DNA of 64,000 bases, taken from assembly GCA_905178155.1 (NCBI GenBank), contig CAJINV010000027.1:183295-247294 (forward strand), given 5' to 3'. Below, piece by piece: positions 1-10,380 of this stretch (positions are counted from its first letter, which is position 1; each line of letters starts with the position of its first letter). Under the pieces are notes generated by a model. That model worked only from the letters and a program-made list of their open reading frames with translations, was not told where the DNA came from and made no database searches. A program made the position numbers and the translations under genes. This DNA is from Amoebophrya sp. A120. Taxonomy: Eukaryota > Sar > Dinophyceae > Syndiniales > Amoebophryaceae.

Positions 1-705
1 GCTGAATCGCGTGGCCCAGATCCACCATACCACCGGCGCCCAGTGGAGTGGGTGCTGCGTTTTTAGCACCTCCTTGGCTCCTCCGCATTCAGCTGCCATG
101 CTGAGTTGCCGTGTGGCCCAGATAAAATTGGGCTTTTCATCCGTAAGTTCAAAGAACTTGCTGCAGGTCGGATTTCGTTTTGCGTTTCAGAATTCCAATG
201 AGCGGATGATCGTTGTGTTGTTTGCGTTTCATTTCAAAGTCGAGGGCTGACAAGAAGAAGATCTATTTTTATGCCGAAACTACAGCAGTGGGAGTGGAAG
301 CGGGTCGAAAACTGAATAATAAAAACAGAGCGTCGAAGATCAACGAACCGCGATAACATCATGTAAACGAGGATACCATCGGTCGTCATCTTCAAGATGA
401 CTGTGCAGCTGCAGTCTGGTTGGGAAACCTAAAAGCCTTGTCGTGGTCCTCCCGTTGCTTTGAAAGATCATTCTGGTCGTTATTTGCTGCTTCGTTTATT
501 TCTCTCCTCGCCCTAGTGGGCCGCCGCTGCTGATGCGGTCTTGCGGGCCGAGGGAATATGATCCGCTGATTATTTCCGGCTTGCAGAGGGGCGGGAGCAG
601 CGCTGATACCAGACGCAGTCGAACCACCACACCGTGAAATACTAGCTTAACCCGCGGCGCACCGTCATGTTCCACCCCGTCTAGTACAGGAAGCACGTCT
701 CCGAG
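1..705. other. No gene recognised; upstream of SET gene
   Basis: I see no convincing exon, introner or RNA gene here. Short open frames exist but have no recognisable domain. The last 100 bases are presumably the 5' leader of the SET gene. An AG dinucleotide directly precedes the ATG at 706, which would also suit a trans-splice acceptor, but nothing proves that. Confidence 0.4.
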
Positions 706-3700
706 ATGACGCGTTCTCCGGTAACCCCTCCCGGCGCGGTTTCTGGTGCCAGCGAGGCGGTGCGGCAGCACAACGAAAAATTGATGATGGCCAACAAGAA
801 GTGCAAAACAGGCCTTTTCGGAGGTGTCTCGGTAGTTGCGAAAAAGTACTCTCCCGCGGTCGTGATGGTAGTCGCCGTGGCGTACTACTACTTCTCTACC
901 CTCAGTCAGCACCCAGACTCCTTGCCGGAGCACGAGGTAGTCGTTGTAGACCACGGAAATAAAGTAGACAATTCCACCGCGATGAATAAACCAAGCACAG
1001 ACCCATCAACTTCAACAACTCCGTTCGTATTGCGAGATGAAAACTACAAAAACCACACGACGAACGACACAGCTTTGAGGAAAATGATGGACAACAACAA
1101 AACCCGGAACACGACCACTCCCCTGGACGCTTACCTCCTCAGCATTCTTGCCGAGCAGCAGAAGTACACAAACCTGTTCACCTGGCTGAAAACCGACTGC
1201 TATCATAGTGAAAAAAACCACCACAACCCCATATTCAAAAGACATAATTTGTGTTGCTGGTTTTGGGTACACAAAGGAACTTTGTATTGCAGCAAGATCT
1301 TGTCGGCATATTCAGTAAGCCCATTTTTTGGGTACTACGCATCCGGCTAGTGCAGCTGAGCATGAGAAACAAGTCTGACCTTAGGCGAAAGCGCATGACA
1401 GACTTGCTGCACACTGCGCCACATGGGTGCAGCCGTTTGCGTTGTACGCAAGACAAAGTAGCGGATTTGTCGTCACAAATCAGCAACACAAATTCTCTTT
1501 TCGATATGGGGAGGGGGGATTTCTCCTTACGATAACTGCAGCGCGGTCGGCTTGGACAACGTCAGAATCGGATACGCAACCTACTTATCAAATGCAAATA
1601 TGTCTAGGTCTGGAAACCTGTGATGCTGATTTGCTGCTGGCTGCAACGCTTGCCATCGCAGCCACGCATAACAACTTTTTGAAACGCCTTCTGATGATCA
1701 TGTCCTGCCCGCATTACAAATTTTTGCGTTTTCGCATGACAAAGGAAGCGGCGCTTCTGCTGCTCACGCAACACAGATTTTCTAGGAATTCAAGACACGC
1801 ATTACAAGTTCCACTCTTCCTGACCCAGACGTATTTGCAGTTGATACGAGACCGCTAGAAAAAAAGCTCCTATGCGCGGACTTGTGGCTGCGAAAGATTT
1901 GCGCGCCGGAGAGGACATTGCCTGCATTTCAAGGATATCAAATGTAAAAATGTCTGGGTCTGGAAGAATGCATGTTTGTCATGCTTGTCTGGCATGACTC
2001 TTGAATATGTCATGCACGTTACCCAAGAGCTCTATTTTTCTGTCATGCAGAAACGCAGTTTGTCATGCAGAATAGGCAACACCTAGAAGCTCAGAAACTT
2101 GTCATGCTGGGCCCGCACTTGTGGCCCCATGTTGATACGCCACTCAGCATCACAAGTTTCCAGACCCAGACATTTTTGCATTTGATAAAGGAAGTGCTGG
2201 CTCGGCCCGATCAATATGCCGAAGCGGTACGAATATCAAATGCAAATGTGTCTGGGTCTGGAAGATCTGTCATGCTAGTCTGGCATGACTGTCAACTCTG
2301 TATTGCGTGCCCGCATCAAAGAGCTCCTCTCACCTGTCATGCAAAAATGCAGTTATTTCTCATGCGGAGTACGCAACTCTGAACCACGGAAGAACTTGTC
2401 ATGCTGGGCAGTGCATTACAGTGTGCTCACTATTTCCTTCCTTGCATCACAACTTTCCAGACCCAGACATTTTTGCAGTTGATAACGAAATGTTGACGAA
2501 GAAGTACCCGGAGGAGTGTTCGACTCGGTCCCCGTTCTCCCTTTGGGTCGCAGAAGAAATGGCCCAAAAGCGCGAAGCTTCGGCGTTTAAGCACTATTTT
2601 CCGATGCTGATGTCCGCGGAAGACTACCTGCGCTATCAACTGTAAAAGTGTCTGGGTCTGGAAGGTTGGAACTTGTGATGCTCACTTTGGATTCTAAAAA
2701 AATCTGTATTGCATGACCAGCAAGTAGAGAGGTCTCGCTTCTGCTACGTGGGGAGGGCATTTGTCTTCATGCGGAGTAGGCATCAGGAAGCTCTCGAAGA
2801 ACCTGTGATGCTAGGTCGTGCATTACAGACATCCCGGGGCATGCAAAATATGCATGACAAATCTCAGAATCTTCCAGACCCAGACATTTTTACATTTGAT
2901 ATGCGCAGCGGTCACCCCATGTACTGGCTGGACGGTGCTGCGCGCGAACTCCGGATCAAGCTGCAGCGGAGGAACAGCACGGAATATCCTGCCCAAAAAT
3001 CTCTCCACACCATAGTCAAGTTGGTAAGAGAGTTGTGCATGACAAGTTTCCATCTGCAGTGTAGTGCTGGTTAGCTAGGGAAACCGCATGACAAAGCCAC
3101 TTTCTAATCCTGTTTACAGCATTACAAATGACAAACACGATTGGAAATGCCTCTTTTGGAGATGCGTATTACAAATGTTCCCGCCATTGCGCATTGGCAT
3201 GGCAACTCTGGGGTGGGGACGTTTTTGCTCAGGATACGGAAGGAGGGAAAATGGAAAAGCGTACACAACAAAACGCGGCAAAAACTACAACAAGCACCGG
3301 CAAAAAAAATGAAGAATATCTAGTGCAAATATATCTGGCTCTGGAAGACACTAACTTGTGATGCTAAGTCTACACAATGTAAAAATCTGTGTTGCATGAC
3401 TGCCAGCAGTTGTCCACTTTTGACCAAGTTGCGAGGGAGTTTCTCATGCAGAACCGGCACGGCAGAGATGTCGCAGAATCTGTCATGCCAGGTCTTGCAT
3501 TCCAGACCTCATGGGTCATGGAAAATCTGCATAACAAGCTTCCACGCTTCCAGACCCAGACATATTTGCATTTGATAAAACAACGGATGCAACGACGACT
3601 ACAGCGGTGCATCTTCTCTCCAGCGAGCAAGAAGACTCCGTCCGCCCCTGGATGCCACCGCACATATCAACTTGAAAAGTCCCCCCTCCCCATACTCAAG

Positions 3701-6700
3701 GGAAGATTTATTGTGTAGCATGATTTGTGATCACAAATCACGTTGTCATGCTAGAAGGGAAGTAGAGATGCGGATTTTGTAGTGCTGGCTGGCGTAGGAA
3801 AGCCGTGCGCCTTGAGCACGACAGGAAGCTGCAACTGGAACCGGTAAACAGCATAACAAATTGCCTGCAAACGAGGTGGCCACAACTGCGTCTCTTGGCC
3901 TTCTAGCAATACAAGTCGATTTGTGTACTCAAATACAGCAACACAAATTTCGTTTTCGATTTCGACGAGAGGGGAGATTTTTCCTCACAATAGCACATAC
4001 ACCAGAGTTACTGGCTGGAGTACCGGATCAAACCCTTGCGACGGTGCTACAGTATCAACTGCAAAAATGTCTGTGTCTGGAAACTTGTGATGCAAGAACG
4101 GGAATAGTGAACTCACTATAACACGCTGCCAAGCATGACAAGTGTTTTCCATGGCTCTGAGTTGCGTACTCTGCATGAGAAACTGCGGTTTTGCATGACA
4201 GGGAGGAGGAGCTCTTCGCGGCCATGCAACACAGAGTTCAGAGTCGTGCCAGACAAGCATGACAATTCTCGCAATCTCCCAGACCACCCGGACATTTTTG
4301 CATTTGATATACAGGAAGTACCTGCAAGAATACACCCAGGAAGACGGGCTTTTTTGGGGGGACGAGGTCATCCCCATCTCCGAGACCCAAAACTCGCGAG
4401 GAACAGGAGTAGAACTATCAAATGCAAAAATGTCGGGGTCTGGAAACTTGTGATGCTGGGTAGCGTCTCATGATGAGGCTACAGATGCTGGCTCCGCATG
4501 ACAAGTTTCTGAGCTCTTAGGTGTTGCCTATTCTGCATGACAAACTGCGCTTCTGCATCACAGAAAAACGCAGCTCTTGGGTAACGTGCATGACAGATTT
4601 AAGAATCATGCCAGACAAGCATGACAAACATGAATTCTTCCAGACCCAGACATATTTACATTTCATAAGAACACACTTCGAACAACTACCCTCGGATATT
4701 CTAAGTAAAAACATCCCCACCCCAGAGTTGTCATGCAAATCTGCATGCCAAAAAAGTTTCTCATACGAAGCCCCATGAGAAGCTTTATTTTCGAATCGTG
4801 TTTTGATGGGATTTGTGATGCTAGAAATAGCATGATATGATAGAACTGTGATGCTGCTGAACTAGCTAAACAGGATTACACTACGAGGACGAACTTGTCA
4901 TGCGAAACAACCAAAGTTGGCTGATTTGTTTAGCAGATTTCCCATCTTGACTCTGGTATGGGGGCCCTTTTACTCAGGATACCGGAGACGGCCAGTGCCG
5001 CCAGATCTGGCTGAGTACGCGCTTCTCCTGCTCGAGAATCGAGCATTCCTGCCGGATCAGGCAGGTCTTGAGCCGCTGCTGGTATGCATTGCAAATATGT
5101 CTAGGTCTGCATTTGTGATGCGAATTTTGAAGGACAACGAAATCTGTGATGCATGAAAATGCTATGAGCCAGTTTTTTTGTCATGCTGTGACATCACCCA
5201 GGTGTTTGTTGTCATGCTAAACACACCAGAACTTGCACACAGCCGAGGAGCAGTTTTCATGCTGTTCTGCCGTACAAGGGATGAAGCCTCTGGCATGCAG
5301 ATGCAAGGACCACCATGACAAATTGCGTGTGTAATGCATCTTTCGAGAGGAAGATCCAGACATGTTTGCAATGCATAGCTGGACATGACGAACAACGCGC
5401 CACGGAAGGAACTATCAAATGCATAAAATGTCTGGGTCTGGAAGAATTCAACTTGTGATGCTGAATTTGGATTCCAAAGAAATCTGTATTGCATGAGCAG
5501 CAAAGGGAGCGTAATGCTTGCTACGCGGGGAGGGCATTTGTCATGCGGATTAGGCATCAAGAAGCCCTCGAAAGATCTGTGATGCTAGGGCATGCATCAC
5601 AGACATCATGGCTCATGCAAAATGTGCATGACAAGTCTCAGAACCTTCCAGACCCAGACATTTTTTCATTTGATAGGAACTAAACGCTATCAAATGCAAA
5701 TATGTCTAGGTCAACTGGAAGGCTGCGAAATTTTCATGCAGAATTTCCATGCCCTATCAGGTCTTGAATGCAGGACCTCCTAGCATGACAGATTCTGCGA
5801 CATCTCTATCATGCCTGTCCTGCGTGAGAAACTCCCTCTCACGGTGGTCAGAAAAGGGCAACTTTTGGTGATCACACAAGACAGGTCTTTTAGATCCACC
5901 GGACGCATCACAAGTTGCGTCCTTCCAGAGGACCCAGACACGTATTTGCATTTGATAAACGCCTTGTACTACCAGAAGGTGCATCGCCACGACACCGTGC
6001 GTATCAAATGCAAAAATGTCTGGGTCTGGAAGATTTCTAGATTTGTCATGCATATTTTCCATGATCCATGTCGTCTGGAATGCAGGACCTAGCATGACAG
6101 ATTCTGCCAGATGCCTATCATGCCTACCCTGCATGAGAAATTTCATCCTAACTTGGTCAAAAGTGGACAGCTTTTGGTAATCATGCAACACAGATTTTTA
6201 CATGATTCGGATTTACCATGACAAGTTGCCACCTTCTAGACCCAGACATTTTTGCATTTGATAGTGCGGAGCATTGCGGCGCGCCTGGACAAGCGGAAAG
6301 CGCTTGCAATACAGCGTGCCAAAGTTCTAATATGCATTCTCGCAAGACGAGTACCGTACTCGTAGTACTAATGGTAGTCATGCATTACGAGTCTAGTTGT
6401 TGAGGGCAAGAATCCGCATTACAAATTCCGTTTCTCATCATACCGGGAAAATTTGTGATGCGATGTCACTACTAGTACGATATGTTTGCAATCCATAGCT
6501 AAAGAACAGCACCAACGCATCCACCACCGCGGAGCTGAACAAGACTATCCTATAGGAAAAACGTACTCGAACCAGAGTTGTCATGCACATTTGCAATTGC
6601 AGGAACACTTGTGATGCGCATCCCCAACAGAGGTATTTTCAAGGATCGCGTTTTTCGATTTTGTAATGCTGCAAACAGGATGGGAAGTAGGTCGCTGTGT

Positions 6701-9700
6701 GACGCGGCTGTCCTTCTCCTTGCAGCTAAACTGCATTACAATACAGAGAAAAACTTCTCATGCGTAACCACCAAAACTTCCAGGTTTGTCTTGCAAAATC
6801 CCCATCTTAACTCTGGGATGGGGACGATGTTTTTCCTCCGAATGAAGACCATCTTTGAACTAGCCGCGCGCGAATTGGTCAAGGCTGTCAAGCCGGAGAA
6901 CAGCCGGTGGAGCTGTTTGGTCGCCAAAAGGAACCTGACCAAGGGTGAAGCGATTCTGACCAGCTATCAAATGCAAAAATGTCTGGGTCTGGAACAAAGC
7001 AACTTGTCATGCTAAATCTGAATCATGTAAAAATCTGTGTTGCATGATTACCAAAAGCTGTCCACTTTTGACCTAAAAATCGAGAGGCAGTTTCTAATGC
7101 AGGATAGGCATGATAGAACTGTCACAGAATCTGTCATGCTATGTCCTCCATATCAGATCCCATGGGTCATGGAAAACCTGCATGACAAGTCTAGCATTCT
7201 TCCAGACCCAGACATTTTTACAATCCATACCAGCTACGGCATCGCGAAAAAAGGACCGTGGCGGGCGATGCAGCAGTACGGGTTTTCTTACCCCGACCCG
7301 GAAGAATATGACGAGAACGTACGAATTCCACCGAACATAACGGCGGTCCTGTATGAAATGCAAATACATGATCTGGACGTCTGGAGGAAACTTGTGATGC
7401 TAAAGTGTGGATAGTGGGAACACTTCCGAATGGGAATGCAGCCACACATGACAACTTTCCAGCAGGCTTTCTCATGCGCAGCCCGCATGAGAAGCTGCGT
7501 TTTTGTATGACAAAAGATGCTGCACCGCTTGTAAACGGCCCGAAAACAACCGGCGCCCCCACCTTCGCTTTGCTCGGGAAAACGGTCCCGGGCCGAAATC
7601 TGTACACCGAGCGGACGGCGCAGGTTTTTGCTCGGCAAAACGCCCCAAAACAACCGGCGCCCCCACCTTCGCTTTGCTCGGGAAAACGGTCCCGGGCCGA
7701 AATCTTTACACCGAGCGGACGGCGCAGGTTTTTGCTCGGCAAAACGCCCCAAAACAACCGGCGCCCCCACCTTCGCTTTGCTCGGGAAAACGGTCCCGGG
7801 CCGAAATCTTTACACCGAGCGGACGGCGCAGGTTTTTGCTCGGCAAAACGCCCCAAAACAACCGGCGCCCCCACCTTCGCTTTGCTCGGGAAAACGGTCC
7901 CGGGCCGAAATCTTTACACCGAGCGGACGGCGCAGGTTTTTGCTCGGCAAAACGCCCCAAAACAACCGGCGCCCCCACCTTCGCTTTGCTCGGGAAAACG
8001 GTCCCGGGCCGAAATCTTTACACCGAGCGGACGGCGCAGGTTTTTGCTCGGCAAAACGCCCCAAAACAACCGGCGCCCCCACCTTCGCTTTGCTCGGGAA
8101 AACGGTCCCGGGCCGAAATCTTTACACCGAGCGGACGGCGCAGGTTTTTGCTCGGCAAAACGCCCCAAAACAACCGGCGCCCCCACCTTCGCTTTGCTCG
8201 GGAAAACGGTCCCGGGCCGAAATCTTTACACCGAGCGGACGGCGCAGGTTTTTGCTCGGCAAAACGCCCCAAAACAACCGGCGCCCCCACCTTCGCTTTG
8301 CTCGGGAAAACGGTCCCGGGCCGAAATCTTTACACCGAGCGGACGGCGCAGGTTTTTGCTCGGCAAAACGCCCCAAAACAACCGGCGCCCCCACCTTCGC
8401 TTTGCTCGGGAAAACGGTCCCGGGCCGAAATCTTTACACCGAGCGGACGGCGCAGGTTTTTGCTCGGCAAAACGCCCCAAAACAACCGGCGCCCCCACCT
8501 TCGCTTTGCTCGGGAAAACGGTCCCGGGCCGAAATCTTTACACCGAGCGGACGGCGCAGGTTTTTGCTCGGCAAAACGCCCCAAAACAACCGGCGCCCCC
8601 ACCTTCGCTTTGCTCGGGAAAACGGTCCCGGGCCGAAATCTTTACACCGAGCGGACGGCGCAGGTTTTTGCTCGGCAAAACGCTTCAAAACAACCGGCGC
8701 CCCCACCTTCGCTTTGCTCGGGCAAACGGTTCCGGGCCGAAATCTTTACACCGAGCAGACGGCGCAGGTTTTTGCCCGGCAAAACGCCCCAAAACAACCG
8801 GCGCCCCCACCTTCGCTTTGCTCGGGAAAACGGTCCCGGGCCGATATCTGTACACCGAGCGGACTGCGCAGGATTTTGCTCGGCAAAACGCCCCAAAACA
8901 ACCGGCGCGCCCACCTTCGCTGTGCTCGGGAAAACGGTCCCGGGCCGAAATCTGTATACCGACCGGACGGCGCAGGTTTTTGCTCGGCAAAAGGTTGGCC
9001 ATGATGCAATACAGATTGCACAGGAGTGGGCGACCAGCGTTGCAGGTTCTATACTATTTGCAATGCATATCCTGTGCGCGAATTTGACGGAGCTCCTGAA
9101 CTATGGATTGCAAAAGTGTCTGGGCCTGGAAGAGTGGAACTTGTAATGCTGTCTATGGATACTAATATCTGTGTTGCCTGAGCAGCGAGAAGAGTCAGTT
9201 CCTGGCACGAGGAGCGGGCATTTCTCATGCGTAATTAGCATCAAGAAGCTCTCACAAAATCTGTGATGCTAGCACCAGCATCACAGACCTCACGGGTCAT
9301 GCAAAATCTGCATGACAAGCCCCGACTCTTCCAGACCCGGACATATTTGCAATTGATATGAACTTGCCCGAGAACGCGACACTTTTCCGCGACAACCCAG
9401 TGGCAAACACCTACCGCGGCTTCGCAGCCAGCTGGTGCCGGAACATCACCAGTGCTGCTGGCGCCGACTGGGGCAGGCAGGGCGACGCGCTCGACTATGA
9501 CCTGCTCAAACGTTACAATACCAAACGTTACGATAGAATCTCAATCTGTATTTTGTATTGCATGACAGACTCGGACAGCATTCCACATTCTGCAATACAA
9601 ATTGCGCCAGATTCTAGGGCGGTTTCGGGCTCCGGAACTTGTCATGCGCAATCCTGTGGGGGTCGGTTAGATCATGCACTTCCTGCATCACAGATTTCCA

Positions 9701-9897
9701 CATTCTATTGTAACGTTTGAGATTTTAGCACCTGAGCAGGTTATATCGACAGCGCCGGTTTTTTCAACGCAACCGTGAGTACGGGGGCAGCGACCGAGGT
9801 AACACCCGCAGACGACAGCATAAACGAGGCTCTCGAGCAGCATGTTCTGCCGCTGGAGGAGAAGCCAAACGCGGCAAGCACCAGCGGCTCTGTTTGA
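706..9897 (+). CDS. Membrane-anchored SET-domain methyltransferase-like protein (SETD3/LSMT type), 22 exons
   Basis: Probable lysine/histidine N-methyltransferase of the SETD3/Rubisco-LSMT class. Exons: 706-1200, 1535-1585, 1847-1935, 2188-2233, 2485-2633, 2902-2984, 3237-3316, 3578-3664, 3993-4052, 4310-4415, 4668-4696, 4982-5082, 5378-5412, 5676-5687, 5958-6001, 6264-6330, 6498-6545, 6845-6964, 7230-7351, 9070-9101, 9359-9511, 9740-9897. One 5-bp TSD is lost at each introner junction, giving 2067 nt, 688 aa and stop. A hydrophobic anchor lies at about residues 50-66, followed by five N-glycosylation sequons (89, 116, 120, 131, 135). The SET start reads MRGLVAAKDLRAGED (about 188). An iSET-like stretch (SAFKHYFPML) and ENRAF follow, then PLLDMTNN (about 436) and GEAILTSYG with a following QQYGF (about 530-550). 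The usual NH of the DMxNH motif is NN here, so activity is uncertain. The start could also be an internal ATG such as 784. The fold assignment is strong; substrate and topology are inferred. Confidence 0.8.
1201..1534. mobile_element. Introner family B, SET intron 1
   Basis: 334 bp. TSD ACTGC on both sides. The right end carries the family-B signature, a GATATGGGGAGGGGGG tract just before the terminal GATA. Confidence 0.85.
1586..1846. mobile_element. Introner family A, SET intron 2
   Basis: Ends TATCAAATG / CAGTTGATA. The flanks CTACT and CGAGA do not match, so the TSD has decayed or was altered. Excision by the general rule still keeps frame (ATETARKK). The copy closely resembles the one at 58856-59107. 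Confidence 0.8.
1936..2187. mobile_element. Introner family A, SET intron 3
   Basis: 252 bp with exact TSD AAGGA. Splits the SET start between CISR and KEVLARP. Confidence 0.9.
2234..2484. mobile_element. Introner family A, SET intron 4
   Basis: 251 bp with exact TSD ACGAA. The exon before it contributes only about 41 nt. Confidence 0.9.
2634..2901. mobile_element. Introner family A, SET intron 5
   Basis: 268 bp with exact TSD TGCGC. Interrupts the frame between EDYLR and SGHPMYW. Confidence 0.9.
2985..3236. mobile_element. Introner family C, SET intron 6
   Basis: 252 bp with exact TSD CGGAA. The right end matches the family-C TIR (GGGGTGGGGACGTTTTT then GCTCAGGATA). Confidence 0.9.
3317..3577. 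mobile_element. Introner family A, SET intron 7
   Basis: Flanks AAGAA / AAACA match at 3 of 5 bases. Keeping the right-hand copy gives the open frame NETTDATTTT, which leads into the conserved part downstream. Confidence 0.8.
3665..3992. mobile_element. Introner family B, SET intron 8
   Basis: 328 bp with exact TSD GCACA. The left end carries the CCCCCCTCCCCATA tract. Confidence 0.9.
4053..4309. mobile_element. Introner family A, SET intron 9
   Basis: 257 bp with exact TSD TACAG. Nearly identical over its whole length to the copy at 48234-48487, which sits in the EF-hand gene. Confidence 0.9.
4416..4667. mobile_element. Introner family A, SET intron 10
   Basis: 252 bp with exact TSD AGAAC. 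Very similar to the copy at 45052-45308. Confidence 0.9.
4697..4981. mobile_element. Introner family C, SET intron 11
   Basis: 285 bp. TSD TCGGA / CCGGA differs at one base. The left end is TATTCTAAG rather than TATCCTGAG. Confidence 0.85.
5083..5377. mobile_element. Introner family A, SET intron 12
   Basis: 295 bp with exact TSD GCTGG. It belongs to the subgroup with ends TATGCATTGC / GCAATGCATA. Splits the conserved PLLDMTNN motif. Confidence 0.9.
5413..5675. mobile_element. Introner family A, SET intron 13
   Basis: 263 bp with exact TSD GGAAC. Only 12 bases separate it from the next introner. Confidence 0.9.
5688..5957. mobile_element. Introner family A, SET intron 14
   Basis: 270 bp with exact TSD AACGC. 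Forms the right border of the 12-base exon 5676-5687. Confidence 0.9.
6002..6263. mobile_element. Introner family A, SET intron 15, opposite orientation
   Basis: 262 bp with exact TSD GTGCG. The interior reads as the reverse complement of that at 6965-7229 (compare the stretch around 6140-6200 with 7020-7080). Confidence 0.9.
6331..6497. mobile_element. Introner family E, SET intron 16
   Basis: 167 bp short family. TSD TCTAA / GCTAA (one mismatch). Carries the ACGAGTACCGTACTCG sub-terminal repeat in degraded form. Confidence 0.75.
6546..6844. mobile_element. Introner family C, SET intron 17
   Basis: Exact TSD AAGAC, but the right terminus has drifted from CAGGATA to CCGAATG. The TSD still fixes the boundary and the frame. 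Confidence 0.75.
6965..7229. mobile_element. Introner family A, SET intron 18
   Basis: 265 bp with exact TSD CCAGC. Sits between GEAILTS and YGIAKK, inside the most conserved SET motif; precise removal is needed to give the canonical SYG. Confidence 0.9.
7352..9069. mobile_element. Family A introner swollen to 1.7 kb by a minisatellite, SET intron 19
   Basis: Exact TSD TCCTG. Family-A end sequences lie at 7352-7535 and 8995-9069, separated by a 104-bp tandem array. Excision joins ITAVL to CANLTELLN in frame. Confidence 0.88.
7540..8990. repeat. 104-bp minisatellite inside an introner
   Basis: About 14 copies of a 104-bp GC-rich unit. The middle copies look identical and the last three diverge. 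The unit lacks stops in all + frames and its length is not a multiple of three, so it creates 450-560-codon open frames in every + frame. These are not genes. Confidence 0.95.
9102..9358. mobile_element. Introner family A, SET intron 20
   Basis: 257 bp with exact TSD TGAAC. Ends TATGGATTGC / CAATTGATA. Confidence 0.9.
9512..9739 (+). mobile_element. Family F introner spliced as GT-AG, SET intron 21
   Basis: 228 bp starting GTTACAATACC and ending CCTGAGCAG. Its inverted repeats contain CAAACGTTACRATAGAAT at the left and its complement at the right. GT-AG removal joins LLKR to YIDSAG. The second copy is at 51411-51637. Confidence 0.8.
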
Positions 9898-10380
9898 GCG
9901 CTGACAATATTCGGCCAGATGAAGGAAAAACTTTCGATGTTGGTTTTTTTTGCAAAAAAGTTGGAAACAAATTCTCAAAGAATGCTTGAAGTTCACTTTT
10001 TTCCGCATATCACGACTGGCATTTCTGTACGTCTATTTTCAACTGCCATTTCTTTACGTCTATTTTCAACCTGCGACAAAACGATAAAAGGAAGAACAAC
10101 TATCGCACAACTAGGCTGAGGCATTTACAGATAATTTCACTTGCGAAACGAGTAAAGAGAGGAACCAATAAACCTCGAATGGGCAGTGTGTCGGGATATG
10201 GCTTGACGCGAAATCCATTTCCCATACCACACATCTCAAAAGCAAACAAGGGGAACCCAAATTTGAATCTGACCCGGAGGGCAGGGCTGAGCAGAATATA
10301 AACCCAGGAAATGCCGCAGCCCTGAATGTGATGCAGCGCGTCGGGAGACATCTACGGATGTTAGCTAGTAGATGCACTGA
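9898..10380. other. 3' flank of SET gene; a 28-bp repeat pair
   Basis: No gene seen. Two adjacent near-identical 28-bp units (TACGTCTATTTTCAAC core) lie at 10018-10073. The rest is unremarkable AT-richer sequence. Confidence 0.5.

Noticed and set aside
7405-9146. Open frames of 458-560 codons in all three forward frames
   Set aside because: They come from a 104-bp stop-free tandem unit whose length is not a multiple of three; the same peptide recurs in every frame.
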